Origin: Nostoc sphaeroides
GTDB taxonomy: Bacteria > Cyanobacteriota > Cyanobacteriia > Cyanobacteriales > Nostocaceae
Direction of reading: 5' to 3'
NCBI RefSeq assembly: GCF_003443655.1
Contig: NZ_CP031941.1
Coordinates: 2,475,501 to 2,539,500 of the forward strand
DNA: 64,000 nucleotides
This document shows, one piece after another, positions 27,128 through 37,841 of this stretch. The notes under the pieces are model-generated. The model worked only from the letters and a program-made list of their open reading frames with translations, ran no database searches and was not told the origin of the DNA. The position numbers and the translations under genes are program-made. The first letter of the stretch is position 1. The number at the start of each line of letters is the position of its first letter.

Positions 27128-28000
27128 ATGATTAACGCCAAACTTGCCGCACAATCTCATCCAAACCACCAGACAATCGTTAAAATTTCCGAAAAAGTCG
27201 CTTTCGGGGGCGAAGAACTGGTAATTATCGGCGGCCCCTGCACTGTTGAAAGCTTAGAACAAATGGAGATAGTCGCCCAAAAGCTATCTACTACATCAGT
27301 ACAGGGGTTGCGTGGCGGTGTCTACAAACCCCGCACATCTCCCTACGCTTTCCAGGGTATGGGAGAAGAAGGATTGGAAATTTTGGCAAGGGTGCGATCG
27401 CATTACAATATGCCGGTTGTCACCGAAGTTATGTCAATTTCTCAAATTGAAGTAGTTGCCGCCCACGCTGATATGCTTCAAGTTGGTAGTCGCAATATGC
27501 AAAACTTCGACTTGCTCAAAGCTTTGGGACAAGCTGGTAAACCAATACTGCTCAAGCGTGGGTTAGCAGCGACAATTGAAGAATTCGTTATGGCTGCTGA
27601 ATATATTCTTAGCCACGGGAATCCTGATGTGGTGTTGTGCGAAAGAGGTATCCGCAGTTTCGATGATTACACCCGCAACGTTCTAGATTTAGCAGCAGTG
27701 GCAGCACTCAAACAAATAACTCATCTGCCTGTGATTGTAGATCCTTCCCATGCCGTTGGGAAACGGGAGTTGGTTGCACCTGTGGCTAGGGCTGCGATCG
27801 CTTGCGGTGCTGATGGATTAATTATTGAATGTCACCCAGAACCAGAAAAATCTGTTTCTGATGCCCGTCAAGCACTTTCTTTAGAAAATATGGTGCATTT
27901 AGTTGATAGTTTAAAGCCTGTAGCAACAGCCGTTGGGCGCAGTATATCAGAAGCGATCGGGGCGGGTTCCAAACCTGCCCCAATTTTTTGTGCAGCTTAA
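27128..28000 (+). CDS. aroF: 3-deoxy-7-phosphoheptulonate (DAHP) synthase, type I-beta
   Basis: Condenses phosphoenolpyruvate and erythrose 4-phosphate, the first step of the shikimate pathway. The 290 residues match the AroA-beta/KDO8P synthase barrel: IIGGPCTVES near residue 35, LRGGVYKPRTSPYAFQG, MLQVGSRNMQNFDLL, PILLKRG, VLCERGIRSF, PVIVDPSHAVG and IIECHPEPEKS. No N-terminal ferredoxin-like or C-terminal chorismate mutase regulatory domain is present, so allosteric control through such a domain is unlikely; the two upstream attenuators offer control at transcription. TAGGAGAACGAAACC precedes the ATG, a good ribosome site. Confidence 0.95.
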   Translation: MINAKLAAQSHPNHQTIVKISEKVAFGGEELVIIGGPCTVESLEQMEIVAQKLSTTSVQGLRGGVYKPRTSPYAFQGMGEEGLEILARVRSHYNMPVVTEVMSISQIEVVAAHADMLQVGSRNMQNFDLLKALGQAGKPILLKRGLAATIEEFVMAAEYILSHGNPDVVLCERGIRSFDDYTRNVLDLAAVAALKQITHLPVIVDPSHAVGKRELVAPVARAAIACGADGLIIECHPEPEKSVSDARQALSLENMVHLVDSLKPVATAVGRSISEAIGAGSKPAPIFCAA

Positions 28001-28137
28001 ATTTTAGTTAAGGGCGTAGTTTACCGTTGTAGGCATCGCTTTTATTAAATGTTTGAGTCAAAATATTTATTTTGGCTAAAAGACAAACAGCGATCGCTTT
28101 TACGAATACCTCTAGCCATCTGATACTCGTAGCTATC

Positions 28138-28389
28138 TTTAAGGCGGAAGCTGCTACAGACTGCGCGAAACACCGAAACGTCAAAGCAGAAGTTCCTACT
28201 CTTAAAGCGGAAGCTGCTACAGACTGCGCGAAACACCGAAACGTTAAAGCAGAAGTTCCTACTCTTAAAGCGGAAGCTGCTACAGACTGCGCGAAACACC
28301 GAAACGTCAAAGCAGAAGTTCCTACTCTTAAAGCGGAAGCTGCTACAGACTGCACAAAACACCTAAATGTGAAAGCAGAAGTTAATTTT
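28138..28389. repeat. Tandem repeat, 63-bp unit, four copies
   Basis: Units start at 28138, 28201, 28264 and 28327 (each containing GCGGAAGCTGCTACAGACTG and AAAGCAGAAGTT). Copies 1-3 are nearly identical and the last has several changes. Because 63 is divisible by three, frames stay open through it on both strands, including a + frame with a 21-residue unit (KAEAATDCAKHRNVKAEVPT L). Coding is not convincing: no ribosome site and equally open antisense frames. Confidence 0.85.
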
Positions 28390-28444
28390 TAATATGATTG
28401 CGATCGCTTGGGTTAGATCCTTGGTGCGATCGCAAGAGTTATTC

Positions 28445-28534
28445 CAATACGGTTCAGATAAGGTTTTTTGATGACACGCCGCTAATTGTAAAGACGGCGA
28501 TTTATCGCGTCTCTTGCCTAACCGAACCGTATTG
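28445..28534. mobile_element. MITE (CAATAC family), copy C, 90 bp
   Basis: Ends CAATACGGTTCAGATAAGG and CCTAACCGAACCGTATTG; internal AAGACGGCGATTTATCGCGT. Flanked by AGAGTTATTC and AGAGTTCTTC (9 of 10 identical), a target duplication with one change. Confidence 0.8.
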
Positions 28535-30644
<2,110 letters not shown>

Positions 30645-30665
30645 TACCAATTAAATAATGGTTTA

Positions 30666-30690
30666 GGGTGGGCAAGCAGCCCACCCTTTT
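30666..30690 (+). terminator. Rho-independent terminator of nifH
   Basis: GGGTGGG (30666-30672) pairs with CCCACCC (30680-30686), then TTTT; 22 bp after the nifH stop. Confidence 0.8.
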
Positions 30691-30735
30691 CCCAATTTTT
30701 GCATTTCTTTGTTTCATATCATGTAGAAATTGAGG

Positions 30736-30893
30736 GTTTGTAGTAAGCACAAAGCGTGCTTAGAAATCAAGGACTTAAGTCCTTACTACGAACTTGTTTA
30801 CCTCTCAATTTAAAGCTGACAGACCACTAGTGTGAAGGGTTTGTAGTGAGCGATTTATCGCTCAAATCAAGGACTTAAGTCCTTACTACGAAC
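30736..30893. repeat. Two copies of a GTTTGTAGT...ACTACGAAC foldback repeat
   Basis: 30736-30793 and 30839-30893 both run GTTTGTAGTnAG ... GGACTTAAGTCCTTACTACG AAC with different central hairpins (AAGCACAAAGCGTGCTT against GAGCGATTTATCGCTC). Related inverted copies lie at 34249-34344 and 41055-41109. The outer flanks carry ACAGACCACTAG and its complement. Confidence 0.8.
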
Positions 30894-30994
30894 TTTTATA
30901 ACCCTTCAGAATTAATGAGACAGACTACTAGCTTCATCAATCCTTACAAACTGCCTGTAAAATTGAGTATAATACCTCAAAACTTTTAGGCACT

Positions 30995-31852
30995 GTGAAC
31001 TTTTTTATTGGTTGTGCTGTTTGGGCATATAAAGGTTGGACGGGCGAACTCTATCCCCAAGGCACTCGCACTGCCGATTTTCTCCATCTCTACAGTCGTC
31101 GCTTCACCACTGTAGAAGGTAACACCACCTTTTATGCCGTACCTAACCAAGAAACTGTAACCCGTTGGGCTACCGAAACACCAGCAGGTTTTGAATTTTG
31201 TTTGAAATTACCGCGAGATATTACCCATCAAGGATTACTGAAACCTTATATTCCGGCTGCATTAAAATTTCTGGAAGGGATGCGCCTTTTAGGTAAACGT
31301 CTTGGCCCAATATTTGCCCAGTTACCACCCAGTTATGCACCTGCATTACTTGACGATTTGACCAACTTTCTGGAAGCTTGGCCGCGTACAGAAGCACCCC
31401 TAGCGTTAGAAGTTAGGCATCCCGACTGGTTCAGAGAACCCCATGCAAGTAATTTGACAGCGCTTTTAGAAAAGCTAGGTGTGGGACGGGTACTGTTAGA
31501 CTCGCGCCCCATTTATACTGGAGATGATGACCCCCAGTTGCGATCGCAACGGCGTAAACCCAAATTACCATTGCAATTGAGTGTCACAGCACCTTTTACT
31601 CTGATTCGGTTTATTTCTCATCCAAATTTATCAGTGAATCAGCCGTTTATGGAAGAGTGGGTAAAGCAGATTCAGCAATGGTTGCAAATGGGAGTGCGAA
31701 TTTATTTCTTTGTCCATTGTCCAATAGAAGCGCGATCGCCCAACACAGCCCGTCACTTCCAACAGCTATTGGAACACAGTAATACACCAGTTCCACCCCT
31801 ACCTTGGAATAACCTTGAGCATCCCCCCAATCAACTCAGTCTATGGTCTTGA
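30995..31852 (+). CDS. DUF72 (YecE) family protein
   Basis: 285 residues with the DUF72 TIM-barrel pattern: FFIGCAVWAYKGWTGELYPQ near the N-terminus, TVEGNTTFYAVP, FEFCLKLPRDITH, QLPPSYAP, LALEVRHPDWF and YFFVHCPIEA. The biochemical role of the family is not settled. The start is a GTG at 30995, required because the conserved N-terminus begins immediately after it. It stands alone. Confidence 0.9.
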   Translation: MNFFIGCAVWAYKGWTGELYPQGTRTADFLHLYSRRFTTVEGNTTFYAVPNQETVTRWATETPAGFEFCLKLPRDITHQGLLKPYIPAALKFLEGMRLLGKRLGPIFAQLPPSYAPALLDDLTNFLEAWPRTEAPLALEVRHPDWFREPHASNLTALLEKLGVGRVLLDSRPIYTGDDDPQLRSQRRKPKLPLQLSVTAPFTLIRFISHPNLSVNQPFMEEWVKQIQQWLQMGVRIYFFVHCPIEARSPNTARHFQQLLEHSNTPVPPLPWNNLEHPPNQLSLWS

Positions 31853-32052
31853 AAGGCAGAACGCAAAGAATAGGGGGTGTAATCCCATAGAATGAAATTT
31901 CTAATTTTTTAACTTTTACAAAATATCTAATGTTTAATAATTACAAAAAGAGCGATAATTAGTGTTAAGATACTTTTTTGTTAAAGCTTGATATTCCTTT
32001 TTACTTGACATCAGCAAATTTTTTGATAGCAGTTACACCAAAGGAGGTTGAG

Positions 32053-32493
32053 ATGAATCGTCTTATTTATGAAAATTCAGTCTCATACAAAGGATATCTC
32101 ATCATTCCATTTATTTTTGGGAAGCTTGATAATTACGAAATTTATTCGTATAAATTGCTATCGGAGGTTGGACACACAAGCCAATTTCATAAAGCAGAAA
32201 ATCCAGCAACAATCTATGGAAATAGTGTTAGTAATATCATTGATATTGCTAAAGAACATATTAATCAAAATTTAGAGTTTCTTAGTCAAAGAGATAGTTT
32301 TAAGTCTCGCTACATTTACCGAAACAATTTGATAATCATTTTCCAAGAAAGAGACAAATATTTTTATGACCATTATTCACCAGAGTTATTGAATAATATT
32401 GCAGCTCCAAAATTATTCCAATCCGAATATGAATGCCTGAGTTGGATTAAGCAAGGGCTTAATGGGCAACATCTGCGGCAAAGAGCTATTTGA
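32053..32493 (+). CDS. Hypothetical protein
   Basis: 146 residues from the ATG at 32053, which has AAAGGAGGTTGAG immediately upstream; the frame can be read from 31978, but that start lacks a ribosome site. The product is Tyr/Asn-rich and soluble, with segments such as YKGYLIIPFIFGKLDNYEIY and FQSEYECLSWIKQGLNG. No family is recognised. Confidence 0.7.
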   Translation: MNRLIYENSVSYKGYLIIPFIFGKLDNYEIYSYKLLSEVGHTSQFHKAENPATIYGNSVSNIIDIAKEHINQNLEFLSQRDSFKSRYIYRNNLIIIFQERDKYFYDHYSPELLNNIAAPKLFQSEYECLSWIKQGLNGQHLRQRAI

Positions 32494-32633
32494 AGAAGGT
32501 AGAAGTTCTTGAATTTTGAATTGATTTCTCCTTCATTCCCTATTCCCTTTGATTTTTATTTGCTCTAGACTCGACCTTAACGCGCTTTTATCAGATCATG
32601 AAGAATGATTAAGAAAAACGAGTATAGACAAAT

Positions 32634-33899
32634 ATGATAAAAATGCTAGCTGAAAACTTGATGGGAATTGAGACATTACAAATTAATTGGGTTTGGCTAA
32701 ATGCCAGCTTACAATTTGCTAGTTGGGCACTCTTCTCACTTTTACTCGCTGAGGTGTTGAGAGACAGTTACCATGCTTTGTGTCACCAAGTGAATTGGCT
32801 TGCTAAATGGCACAACAAACACCATAGCGCTTATCGCCGCGATTTATCGATAGTTTCGCTGAAAATTTATCAAGAATCCCAGCTTTATCACGACATTTTA
32901 GAGTCGAGTCTACTGCTAGTGGTCTTGATAGCCATTGCCTTAATTGTCCAGCAACTGGGGTTATGGCTGGGAGTAGCTTATGGTTGCACCTTCTTGTATG
33001 GTGCGTCTGTGCGATATTTTCAGGGAAAAATTGATACAGATTACAACCACCTACCCGGCCCTTTAGAGACAATACCATCCATTTGGTGGGTGAATCGGTC
33101 TTACCATTGGCGGCATCATTTTGATGATGTCAACGCTTACTACAGTGGTGTCTTTCCCCTAGTGGATAAAATTCTTGGTACAGGACTGTCTCTCAAAGGT
33201 AAAACCATCGCTTTAACCGGAGCATCAGGAGCGTTGGGACAAGCATTAGCGGCTGAACTTGTGAAGAATAATGCAAAAGTTGTCGCATTAACCACTAATC
33301 CAGAAAAATTAGTAGAGCAAGTTGGTGTGAAAGTGGTTCCCTGGCAGTTGGGTAATGAAGCCGAACTGAGAAATAGTTTAGAAAAAGTAGATATTTTAAT
33401 TATTAACCACGGAATCAATGTCTACGCCAGCCGCACATCGGAGGCTATCAACTCTTCTTATGAGGTGAATACCTTTTCAGCATTGCGGTTGATGGATATA
33501 TTTTTGACAACTGTAACAGGGCCACAAGCAAAAGCAACCAAGGAAATCTGGGTAAATACTTCTGAGGCTGAGGTTTCTCCAGCACTGAGTCCGCTTTATG
33601 AACTCAGCAAAAGAGCGCTAGGAGATATTGTTACCCTCAAGCGTTTGGATGGGGATTGTGTAATTCGTAAGTTAATTCTTGGCCCGTTTAAGAGTCAACT
33701 TAATCCTTATGGAGTGATGTCTGCACAGCAAGTTGCTGGTGCTATCTTATTTTTCGCTCGACGAGACTTCCGAAATATTATTGTGGCAATAAATCCTCTC
33801 ACCTATCTGCTGTTTCCCTTAAAAGAAACTAGCACGTCACTATACTATCGAGTCTTCAGCCGGACAGCGAAAAGTGAACAGGACTTACGCAAACAATAG
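32634..33899 (+). CDS. Fused sterol desaturase-type hydroxylase / short-chain dehydrogenase
   Basis: 421 residues in two parts. Residues ~1-175 form a membrane fatty-acid-hydroxylase/sterol-desaturase domain with His boxes HALCH, HNKHH and HWRHH and two hydrophobic stretches. Residues ~185-421 are an SDR domain with ALTGASGALGQ (cofactor loop), INHGIN and YELSK (Tyr-x3-Lys). This fusion is known in cyanobacteria as a bifunctional sterol desaturase/short-chain dehydrogenase; the substrate is not known. The final codons (QDLRKQ) are read from a dispersed repeat (GGACTTACGCAAAC), so the C-terminus may be altered. Confidence 0.85.
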   Translation: MIKMLAENLMGIETLQINWVWLNASLQFASWALFSLLLAEVLRDSYHALCHQVNWLAKWHNKHHSAYRRDLSIVSLKIYQESQLYHDILESSLLLVVLIAIALIVQQLGLWLGVAYGCTFLYGASVRYFQGKIDTDYNHLPGPLETIPSIWWVNRSYHWRHHFDDVNAYYSGVFPLVDKILGTGLSLKGKTIALTGASGALGQALAAELVKNNAKVVALTTNPEKLVEQVGVKVVPWQLGNEAELRNSLEKVDILIINHGINVYASRTSEAINSSYEVNTFSALRLMDIFLTTVTGPQAKATKEIWVNTSEAEVSPALSPLYELSKRALGDIVTLKRLDGDCVIRKLILGPFKSQLNPYGVMSAQQVAGAILFFARRDFRNIIVAINPLTYLLFPLKETSTSLYYRVFSRTAKSEQDLRKQ

Positions 33900-33952
33900 C
33901 CGAAACCCTAATTTTCAGGTAGGGGCAGTTTATGAATTGCCCCTACAGGGTG

Positions 33953-34089
33953 CAATACTGTTCGGTTAAGCCTAAAAAATAACTCCAATGTAGGTTGGGT
34001 TGAGGAACGAAACCCAACATTATCGAGGCTTTGTTGGGTAACACTAAAGTTCAATCCAACCTACAAATTTTCTTAACCGAGCAGTATTG
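33953..34089. mobile_element. MITE (CAATAC family), copy D, 137 bp
   Basis: Ends CAATACTGTTCGGTTAAG and CTTAACCGAGCAGTATTG. The interior holds a second foldback bounded by GTAGGTTGGG and CCAACCTAC. Flanked on both sides by exact 10-bp CTACAGGGTG (33943-33952 and 34090-34099). It sits inside another dispersed repeat (GGACTTACGCAAAC ... GTTTGCGTA). Confidence 0.9.
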
Positions 34090-34372
34090 CTACAGGGTGT
34101 AGTTTGCGTAGGCGTAGCCCGCCGCAGGCATAGCTGCGAGTGAGTGCTAATTATTTAATGTTGAAAAAAGCCTATGTTTATCACGAATGCTATTTTGTAA
34201 ATGAATTGGTACAAACTAGATTAAGTAATGTAAATAACCTTGAAATTAGTTCGTAGTGTACCCCTGCGGGGAAGCAAGCTACGCGCAGCGTCTCGTAGAG
34301 AGGACTTTAGTTTTTATAAGAGGACTAAAGTCCTCACTACAAACCTCTTCATTATTCACGCCGCTCTACTTA

Positions 34373-34525
34373 CTATCTGATATCGGCTGGTTGAAAAGCG
34401 AGAACAATTTGATTTTTAGGAATACCAGCGTTAACAAGTTCGTTGGCTATACCGTATTCTGTACCGTCTCTTTGAATCCAGATTTTATCGTTGATAATGT
34501 GAAAATGATCAAGTTGTATATTTAG
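34373..34525 (-). pseudogene. xisI: xisI remnant (C-terminal third)
   Basis: The reverse strand reads LDHFHIINDKIWIQRDGTEY then GIANELVNAGIPKNQIVLAF and a stop at 34373. This is the characteristic C-terminal block of XisI proteins (DGKIWIQxDGTExGIAxELVxAGIPKxxIVLAF). Upstream the frame is closed by a stop and no XisI N-terminus or xisH is present. XisI works with XisH in controlling excision of the fdxN element in Anabaena, though most family members are of unknown role. The gene is clearly truncated. Confidence 0.8.
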
Positions 34526-34603
34526 GAACATCAGCTAGTAAGAAACCAGATTTTTATCAATTATTTATTGCTATAGCAGTTCTCGTTTACGTGAGGTACA
34601 CCC

Positions 34604-34836
34604 GTAGGGGCACGGCACTGCCCATACGTGTCAACTTAAGCTAAAACCCTTTTCAAGTCTCGTTTCCAGCCTCTGGCTGGAAATGCTGCTCTTAGCGGCT
34701 CTGCCGCGAGTTCGGGAGGCGGAGCCTCAAGGATGGGCATTCCCAGTCGGAGACTGGGAACGAGACAATCTAAAAGCTAGTTCCAGGCTAGCTTTCACGT
34801 TAAGTTGACACCAATGGGCACTGCCGTGCCCCTACA
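34604..34836. mobile_element. Composite foldback element with REP-like ends
   Basis: The left end GTAGGGGCACGGCACTGCCC then TACGTGTCAACTTAA is inverted at the right as TTAAGTTGACACCAATGGGC then ACTGCCGTGCCCCTAC. The centre is a GTCTCG ... CGAGAC palindrome with GGCGGAGCC. Outside lie further inverted arms (CTATAGCAGTTCTCG ... GGGAACCGCTATA). A second such element is at 58905-59154. Confidence 0.7.
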
Positions 34837-35097
34837 CCTCGTGATGTAATGTTGTACCGCATCTGAATGGGAACCGCTATAAATTTATAGATAGGAGTCA
34901 AAACAGTAATTCGGATGTTTTGCTGATTTTCAAGCTAGTAAGAAACGTCAGTCTCTAAAAAAAAGGCTACAAAAGGTAAGAACCACAGCTAATTCAATTA
35001 AGTATTTTAGATACAGATACCGATGAAAATACGGTTTCAATAGCTTCTTTAGAGATTAATGAAATATTTACAAATAGGGATAATAATATTATCAGTA

Positions 35098-36867
35098 TCA
35101 AAGCTGATATCCTAAATTGAAATAAAAGCCATCATCCTGAGCGTTGTTTCCCCTATCATCTAATTCAACTAAAGGCAAACCATAATCTAAACGTAAATTA
35201 AGACGTGGTATTAGTTCCCATAAAACCCCTACGCCTATACCAGCTAAAAATTTTTGCCTGGGGATGTTGTTAGGGTTATCAGGTATATTCCAAACATATC
35301 CTAAGTTAAAAAATGGTGCCAATTGTAAAGTTGGATTACCACTAGCATTTTTTTCAAGTGTTATCTGGCTTTCTATAGCAAATCTGACTCCGTTATCACC
35401 AGCACGGACATTTTGCCGATAACCACGTACTGACTGACCGCCACCGATAACAAATTGCTGTGCAGGTAATAAACCATCTGGTGTCAGTTGAATTTCACCT
35501 TGAGCAATTAAAAGGTTGTTGCTACTCAACCGTTGGACTCGTTGCACTTGTCCTAACCAACTAAAAAATTGACCATCAGGGATGGGGTCAACATTTTTAG
35601 TCGCATCTAATGCGTCAATTCCCAAGCTAAATAAAGAGCGGAACAACCAAGCACCTTGAGCATCACGACGGAGATAATCTTGTGCAAATTTAATCACACG
35701 AGTGCGACTGTTACCATCTTGATCAGGGCCAAAGCCAAAGGGTGTAGGCCCAGCAAAGGTAAAGGTTTGACCATTCTGGATTGTAAAACCTAATGATAAA
35801 GCAAATTCATGTCTCAGAGTTCGCACTAGCGGCTGGCGATAACTTAGTTCATATAACTGAGACTCTCCCTGAATATCAAAAATATCAAAGGGTTCTTGAA
35901 TAACTTTGTTATCATTAATTGCTGTTCTTATCTGTAAAGTCCCATTCATCGGATTGAGTGGTACTCGATAGCTGAAATCATAAAGATTTGCCCCTCCACG
36001 AGTTGTGCGGTAATAACTTGCAAGTAATTCATCACCTATACCCGTGAGATTACGATAACTCGCATTGATGCCTAAGCGTTCTGAACCAACGGCAGGCGGA
36101 GAATAATTATCAATTGTAAAAGCAGCATTGAAGGGTTCAGTTTCTGTAACTCTAACTACGACAATACTTTGACCCGTGCCAGTACCCGGTCGCAAACTGG
36201 CTTCGACATTCGACAGCAGAGGGTCAGTTCGTAACAATCTTAATTGCTCTTCTAATTTAGCTGTAGAAAAAGGTTTACTAATGCCCAAAGCCACACGCGA
36301 TCGCACATAATCAGCATTGAGGCGTTTTGTCCCTTGCACTTGGATTTGCTCAATTCCACCTTCAATGACGCGAATTTCTACTACACTCCCAGGATTGGTA
36401 GGATTGACCAAAATTGCTCTAGAGTTAATGTAACCTTTCTCTAAATACAGTTGCGTAATTGCATCAGATGCTTGTTGGAGTTCTTCGAGGGTTACACTAC
36501 GTCCCACAAGCGGTTGAGTAATCGGATTGAATTGTTCTGGTTTAAATAGTGTACTCCCCGTAACTTCGATTTTTTCTACTTGAATAGTTGCAGATTCTGG
36601 TGGTGGTGTAGTTTCTGGGGCTGGTGTTGGTTGTAATTCTGGTTGGGTCTGTGGTGGTAGAGGTTCTGGGCTGGGAGCAGCTTGGGGAAACCTTTCTTGA
36701 TTGCGATCGCCTGCTGGATTTGTTCCTTGCGCCAGCGTCTGGGCGGAAGATTCTAACAACGCAGATGTAGTAGATGAATCTGCGTAACTAGGCGATGGAA
36801 CTGCCAGAGAAAACCCGCAAGCAACCACAAATAGATACCACGTTCTTGATTCCAAAGGCCAGGGCAT
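35098..36867 (-). CDS. TpsB outer-membrane transporter (ShlB/FhaC/HecB family)
   Basis: Outer-membrane secretion pore of two-partner (type Vb) secretion. The 589 residues comprise a signal peptide (1-29, ending SPSYADS), a Pro/Gln-rich linker (~60-92), POTRA_2 (~93-170: IQVEKIEVTGSTLFKPEQF), a second POTRA-like domain (~172-243), and a 16-strand-type barrel (~250-589) with the conserved loop motif VRGY (GGGQSVRGYRQN) and a terminal aromatic-rich strand (DDGFYFNLGYQL). The likely cargo is the TPS-domain exoprotein at 41396, encoded on the other strand across the same cluster. Confidence 0.93.
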   Translation of the reverse strand: MPWPLESRTWYLFVVACGFSLAVPSPSYADSSTTSALLESSAQTLAQGTNPAGDRNQERFPQAAPSPEPLPPQTQPELQPTPAPETTPPPESATIQVEKIEVTGSTLFKPEQFNPITQPLVGRSVTLEELQQASDAITQLYLEKGYINSRAILVNPTNPGSVVEIRVIEGGIEQIQVQGTKRLNADYVRSRVALGISKPFSTAKLEEQLRLLRTDPLLSNVEASLRPGTGTGQSIVVVRVTETEPFNAAFTIDNYSPPAVGSERLGINASYRNLTGIGDELLASYYRTTRGGANLYDFSYRVPLNPMNGTLQIRTAINDNKVIQEPFDIFDIQGESQLYELSYRQPLVRTLRHEFALSLGFTIQNGQTFTFAGPTPFGFGPDQDGNSRTRVIKFAQDYLRRDAQGAWLFRSLFSLGIDALDATKNVDPIPDGQFFSWLGQVQRVQRLSSNNLLIAQGEIQLTPDGLLPAQQFVIGGGQSVRGYRQNVRAGDNGVRFAIESQITLEKNASGNPTLQLAPFFNLGYVWNIPDNPNNIPRQKFLAGIGVGVLWELIPRLNLRLDYGLPLVELDDRGNNAQDDGFYFNLGYQL

Positions 36868-37841
36868 ACAATAATTACTCTCTATATTAATGTGTCTATT
36901 GATATATTATTAGTCAGTTAATTTTCTATAAGTTTGTCAACTTTCGTACAAAGTTACTACATTCTCAGAATAAACCACTACGAACTTAAATAATATATTT
37001 TTTAATCCTTATAAATAAAAATAATTTCCAGATTTATGTCATTTAACTAACGCGCACGAGTAGTAATGGAACAGGAATGTACGCTAAGGACTTGTGTGAA
37101 AGCTAGATTTAGCAAGCTATTCCAAATGAATTTTGTACAACTTATTTTTACATGATGCCTAAGTCCAAAATGCTTACTCTATTTTAGTTTGAGTCGTCGC
37201 CCTAAAATATGTCTCTTCTTGTGATCACAATTTTTATCACATGAAAAATGCACTCATTGCCTAAATAATTGGTGAGAATGAGGCGTTGAAGCAGGGTAAG
37301 CGCATCTAATTTTGCAGATTATTGATACAGACAAAAAGCTTCAAGCTTTATCTGAATATCAATTTTTCATTCAAACATAGGACGAACCGTCATAAATGAT
37401 TGAAAAAACATGGGTCAAATCGCTTTCTTTTTATATTTACTACCACATGAAAACAACCATGTCAATCCCACCAATTGGCTCAGTGTAGTAATTATGAACT
37501 GATTTGTGCTTTGGGCGAACCCCAAAACTACCGTTTCAATAGGGTTTTAGATGCGCTAACCCTGAGCGTTAAAGAAGGTAGGAATTTTATCGCTATCACA
37601 GTAATTAGTCGTGAGCGGACATTTTGGTTTCAATGCTACTTGCACGCGCTTAAGTTGAGAAACCGACAAAAAAATACCTTTTTGGAAGATTTTCTAAAAA
37701 TTTTCCGAAATTCATCAAATCCGTTTAGTATATAAAACTATGGGAGAAAATACGGTCGTAAATATACCATACGTTCTGTGTTCTTCATAAGAATCTTAAT
37801 GTGAAATAACTCAAATCTAGTCCTTTTTGGAGGTAAAAGCT
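36868..37841. other. Divergent regulatory region between tpsB and the protease set
   Basis: Nearly 1 kb. It contains one doubtful frame (37475-37735, TTG start, 86 codons, no recognised family, no ribosome site), which I do not accept as a gene. The 37842 gene has GGAGGTAAAAGCT before its ATG. No distinct promoter box is convincing. Confidence 0.5.

Larger units (their letters stand above)
33900..35097. other. 1.2-kb repeat-rich interval with a gene remnant
   Basis: In order: MITE D, a CGTAGCCCGCCGCAGGCATA palindrome (about 34112), a GTTCGTAGT foldback (34249-34344), a xisI remnant (34373-34525), a composite element (34604-34836) and AT-rich DNA up to the tpsB stop. No intact gene. Confidence 0.7.

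Noticed and set aside
28008..28362. Reverse-strand repeat proteins across the 63-bp array
   Set aside because: Several frames are open only because the unit length is divisible by three; no ribosome site and no recognisable family.
28138..28389. CRISPR array at the 63-bp repeats
   Set aside because: The whole unit is repeated, with no unique spacers and no cas genes nearby.
34256..34525. 89-codon forward frame
   Set aside because: Its first half is a dispersed foldback repeat and its second half is antisense to the xisI remnant, which is the meaningful reading.
37475..37735. 86-codon frame upstream of the COP23 gene
   Set aside because: TTG start with no Shine-Dalgarno, no internal Met, no recognised domain; kept only as a note in the intergenic entry.
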